A stretch of 64,000 nt of DNA, from positions 4,092,001 through 4,156,000 of the forward strand of contig NZ_CP108131.1 of assembly GCF_036203305.1 (NCBI RefSeq), written 5' to 3'. Every line of letters starts with the position of its first letter. The stretch's first letter is position 1. The notes beneath the pieces were generated by a model. It was not told where the DNA came from. It saw only the letters and a program-made list of their open reading frames with translations, and ran no database searches. Of this stretch, positions 61,936 through 64,000 are shown piece after piece. The translations under genes and the position numbers were made by a program. This DNA comes from Streptomyces sp. NBC_00190 (GTDB taxonomy: Bacteria > Actinomycetota > Actinomycetes > Streptomycetales > Streptomycetaceae).

Positions 61936-64000
61936 CTACCCGGCGGCCCGCCGGGCGAGCGCCCCGTTGGACCGGGTGACCAGGGCGGCCAGCAGCGCCG
62001 CGCCCAGCGGGACCGCGATCAGCAGCCCGCCGAGGGTCTCCCAGGGCACCGCGATCGGCACGTAGACCTCGGTGTCCGAGGACTCGTACCCCATCGTGAT
62101 GGCCCGCTCCAGGAACCGTTCCGTCTCGCGGGCCTGGGCGAGCCGGAGTCCGACCGCCGGCAGGATGCCGGCCGCCGAGCCCAGGACGACGCCCATCAGG
62201 GCGATCACCCCGCACTGGAAGCCGCTCAGCGTGCGCCGTACCCGCGGGGGCGCGCCGACCGCGGCCAGCGTCTTCAGGTCGGCCTCGGCGTCGGCCTGGG
62301 CGAGCCCGGTGGCGATGCCGGCCGCGCCGATGGTGACCAGGCCCGCGAAGATGGCCAGGGCGAGCATCTCGATGCTGTTGTCTCCCTGGTAGCCCTGCTC
62401 GATCTTGACGTTGGCGTCCACGCCCATCCTGTCGAAAAGGCCGTCCAGCCGCTGGCGCTGCTCGCTGCTCGGCGCGCCGTCGAGCGCGAAGTACGAGCCG
62501 TACGGAGCCGTCGCCATCCCGGCGGCCTTGGCCGTCGCGGCGGGCAGCACGAGCTTGAAGCCCCAGCCGTTGACGCCCTCCGGCACCTGGTAGACGGGAA
62601 GGACCTTGTCCTCGCCCGGCGCCTCCTCGCGCTTGCCGCGCGCGTTGTCGGCCGCGTCCGGGTCGGTGATGAGCCGGATGGTGACCTTGCCGTCCTTCAC
62701 GTTCTGCTTGTCGAAGGAGACGGGCTTGCCCGACTTCAGTGCGGCCGCGGCGCCCGGGTCGGTCACGGCCAGCGCGGTCAGCAACTGCTCGTCGGCGACG
62801 ACCGCGTCGTTCTCCAAGAAGTTCTGGTGCCGGGGCATCGCGCAACGCCAGTCCTTGCGCAGCTCCTTGACCTGCTCGGGGGTGAAGTCCGCGGGTCCGT
62901 GCGGGGATTCGGAGAACGGGCACCGCTGATCCTTGGGCACGACGATCTCGGCGCGCCCGCAGCCGGCGTCGTTCGAGTACGAGTCGCAGCCCGGCCTGCC
63001 GACGACCAGGCGCTCCACGTCGGCCCGTACGGACGGCGAGAACTCCTTGGACAGGGCTTCGCGCACGGCCGGCACGTCCTTGTAGGCGCTGTTGTCGGCG
63101 AGCGAGACCACTCCGGCGTTGCGCGGCAGGTCTGCGACGTACTCGTGCCGGGACTGGACGTCCTGGCTGTGCTGGTACGTCGCCACCGCGACGGTGCCGG
63201 CCACGGCGGCCAGGACCGCGGCCACGGCGGGCGCCGTGCGCCCCCGGTTGCGCACGGCGTCGCGCAGCGCGAGCCGCGGCGACAGCGGCAGCCAGCGCCC
63301 GATCCGCCCGAAGAGGCCGACCAGCACCGGCGTGAGGGCGACCACGCCGAGCTCGGCGATGGCGCTGCCGCCCGCGATGACCAGGGAGCCCATCTCGGAC
63401 ACCGTGCCGTACAGGGCGATGGCGGCGCCGCCCGCGAGGGCGATCAGGCCGATGACCGGCAGCACCCGGTTGGCCCGGCGGATGCCGCGGCGCCCGGTGA
63501 GCGAGGCCAGCACGGTCTGCCGCGAGGCGGTGACCGCGGGGGCGATGGCGGCCAGCAGGCCGGTCACCACGGCGAGCAGGGCGATGGCGGCCAGCTCCAG
63601 CGGACGGAGCTCGAACCCGCCCCAGCGCAGGCCGAGGTACTCCTCCAGCAGGGGCCGCAGCCCGAGGGTGAGGGCGATGCCGATGACGGTACCGACGACG
63701 GCGGCGGCGGCGCCGATGACCAGGCCGCCGGAGAGCACGATGGCCCGGATGTGCCGCCGGTCGCCGCCGTTGGCGCCGACGAGCCCGAGCTGGCGGCGCG
63801 AGCGCCGCGCGCCGACCGCGAAGGCGGGTCCGGCGAGCAGGCAGATCTCCAGCATGGCGAGACCGACGACGGTGGCCAGGACCGCCGTTTCGAGGGCGCG
63901 GGACGAGCCGTCGGTGAACCGGTCCTTCGGCTCCTGCGCGTACAGCGGCACGTCGGAATCGGCGGGCTTGTGGAGGGCGACGGCACGCGAGATGGCGATC
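61936..64000 (-). CDS. FtsX-type ABC transporter permease (5' end beyond window)
   Basis: The frame is open to the right edge, so the N-terminus is missing; 688 codons are visible. Two FtsX blocks of membrane segments are seen: LETAVLATVVGLAMLEICLL AGPAFAVGARRSRRQLGLVG ANGGDRRHI with following helices, and a C-terminal block MLALAIFAGLVTIGAAGIAT GLAQADAEADLKTLAAVGAP PRVRRTLSG. Between them is a large extracytoplasmic part (about 300 residues) with Cys pairs (GCDSYSNDAGCG, QRCPFSE). It resembles MacB/SalY-like permeases that act in lipoprotein or peptide export rather than FtsX itself. The ATPase should lie to the right. Confidence 0.88.
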   Translation of the reverse strand, partial: IAISRAVALHKPADSDVPLYAQEPKDRFTDGSSRALETAVLATVVGLAMLEICLLAGPAFAVGARRSRRQLGLVGANGGDRRHIRAIVLSGGLVIGAAAAVVGTVIGIALTLGLRPLLEEYLGLRWGGFELRPLELAAIALLAVVTGLLAAIAPAVTASRQTVLASLTGRRGIRRANRVLPVIGLIALAGGAAIALYGTVSEMGSLVIAGGSAIAELGVVALTPVLVGLFGRIGRWLPLSPRLALRDAVRNRGRTAPAVAAVLAAVAGTVAVATYQHSQDVQSRHEYVADLPRNAGVVSLADNSAYKDVPAVREALSKEFSPSVRADVERLVVGRPGCDSYSNDAGCGRAEIVVPKDQRCPFSESPHGPADFTPEQVKELRKDWRCAMPRHQNFLENDAVVADEQLLTALAVTDPGAAAALKSGKPVSFDKQNVKDGKVTIRLITDPDAADNARGKREEAPGEDKVLPVYQVPEGVNGWGFKLVLPAATAKAAGMATAPYGSYFALDGAPSSEQRQRLDGLFDRMGVDANVKIEQGYQGDNSIEMLALAIFAGLVTIGAAGIATGLAQADAEADLKTLAAVGAPPRVRRTLSGFQCGVIALMGVVLGSAAGILPAVGLRLAQARETERFLERAITMGYESSDTEVYVPIAVPWETLGGLLIAVPLGAALLAALVTRSNGALARRAAG

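Overview
This window is the replication-origin region of a high-GC linear-chromosome actinomycete, almost certainly a Streptomyces or very close relative. The evidence is the gene order rpmH-rnpA-yidD-yidC on the left arm of dnaA, a DnaA-box-rich oriC between dnaA and dnaN, then gnd-recF-dciA-gyrB-gyrA on the right. Very high third-position GC, GTG starts, leaderless promoters, crgA, class E sortases and three ParB sites (GTTTCACGTGAAAC) agree with this. No insertion sequence, prophage, CRISPR array or biosynthetic cluster was found; this is core chromosome.

Region 1 (1-14.4 kb): membrane insertion and RNase P genes on the minus strand (yidC cut by the left edge), dnaA, oriC, then DNA replication and topology genes on the plus strand, ending with a DUF3566 membrane protein and tRNA-Ile. 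Region 2 (14.5-22.2 kb): small and secreted proteins, a Ser/Thr kinase, an HTH protein, tRNA-Ala, a GNAT enzyme, a LysM protein, DUF5324, a cyclophilin and a zinc-finger rhomboid protease. Region 3 (22.3-35.3 kb): the growth and division island. It holds crgA, DUF881, three class E sortases surrounding a 58-aa membrane protein and a pabA/trpG glutaminase, then the minus-strand block fhaA-fhaB-pstP-rodA-pbpA-pknB, and tRNA-Leu. The kinase, phosphatase and FHA proteins form the signalling module that controls the elongation enzymes RodA and PbpA.

Region 4 (35.5-40.8 kb): an unusual two-component pair, DUF2252, a parS inside a 36-bp palindrome, a J-domain protein and a rhodanese. Region 5 (40.8-56.8 kb): aromatic and branched-chain catabolism. 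It holds an acyl-CoA dehydrogenase, the paaABCDE phenylacetyl-CoA epoxidase operon, DUF5819/HTTM, a TrmH-type methylase, paaN, a 3-hydroxyacyl-CoA dehydrogenase with a TetR regulator (PaaR-like), and bkdR divergent from bkdABC. One palindrome, ACCGNNCGNNCGGT, sits before paaA and between paaN and the dehydrogenase gene, and a one-base variant sits before bkdA, suggesting one TetR regulon. Region 6 (56.8-64 kb): quinone oxidoreductase, a K+ channel with TrkA domain, moeA and a mobA-DUF6457 fusion, the proteasome activator Bpa, and an FtsX-type permease cut by the right edge.

I did not find a clearly new multi-gene system. The best leads are DNA-level: perfect DnaA boxes outside oriC, a parS that supplies the moeA stop codon and probably the start of the K+ channel gene, and the shared paa/bkd operator. 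Protein-level leads are the third sortase, the DUF5819-HTTM pair and a histidine kinase with an extra extracytoplasmic domain.
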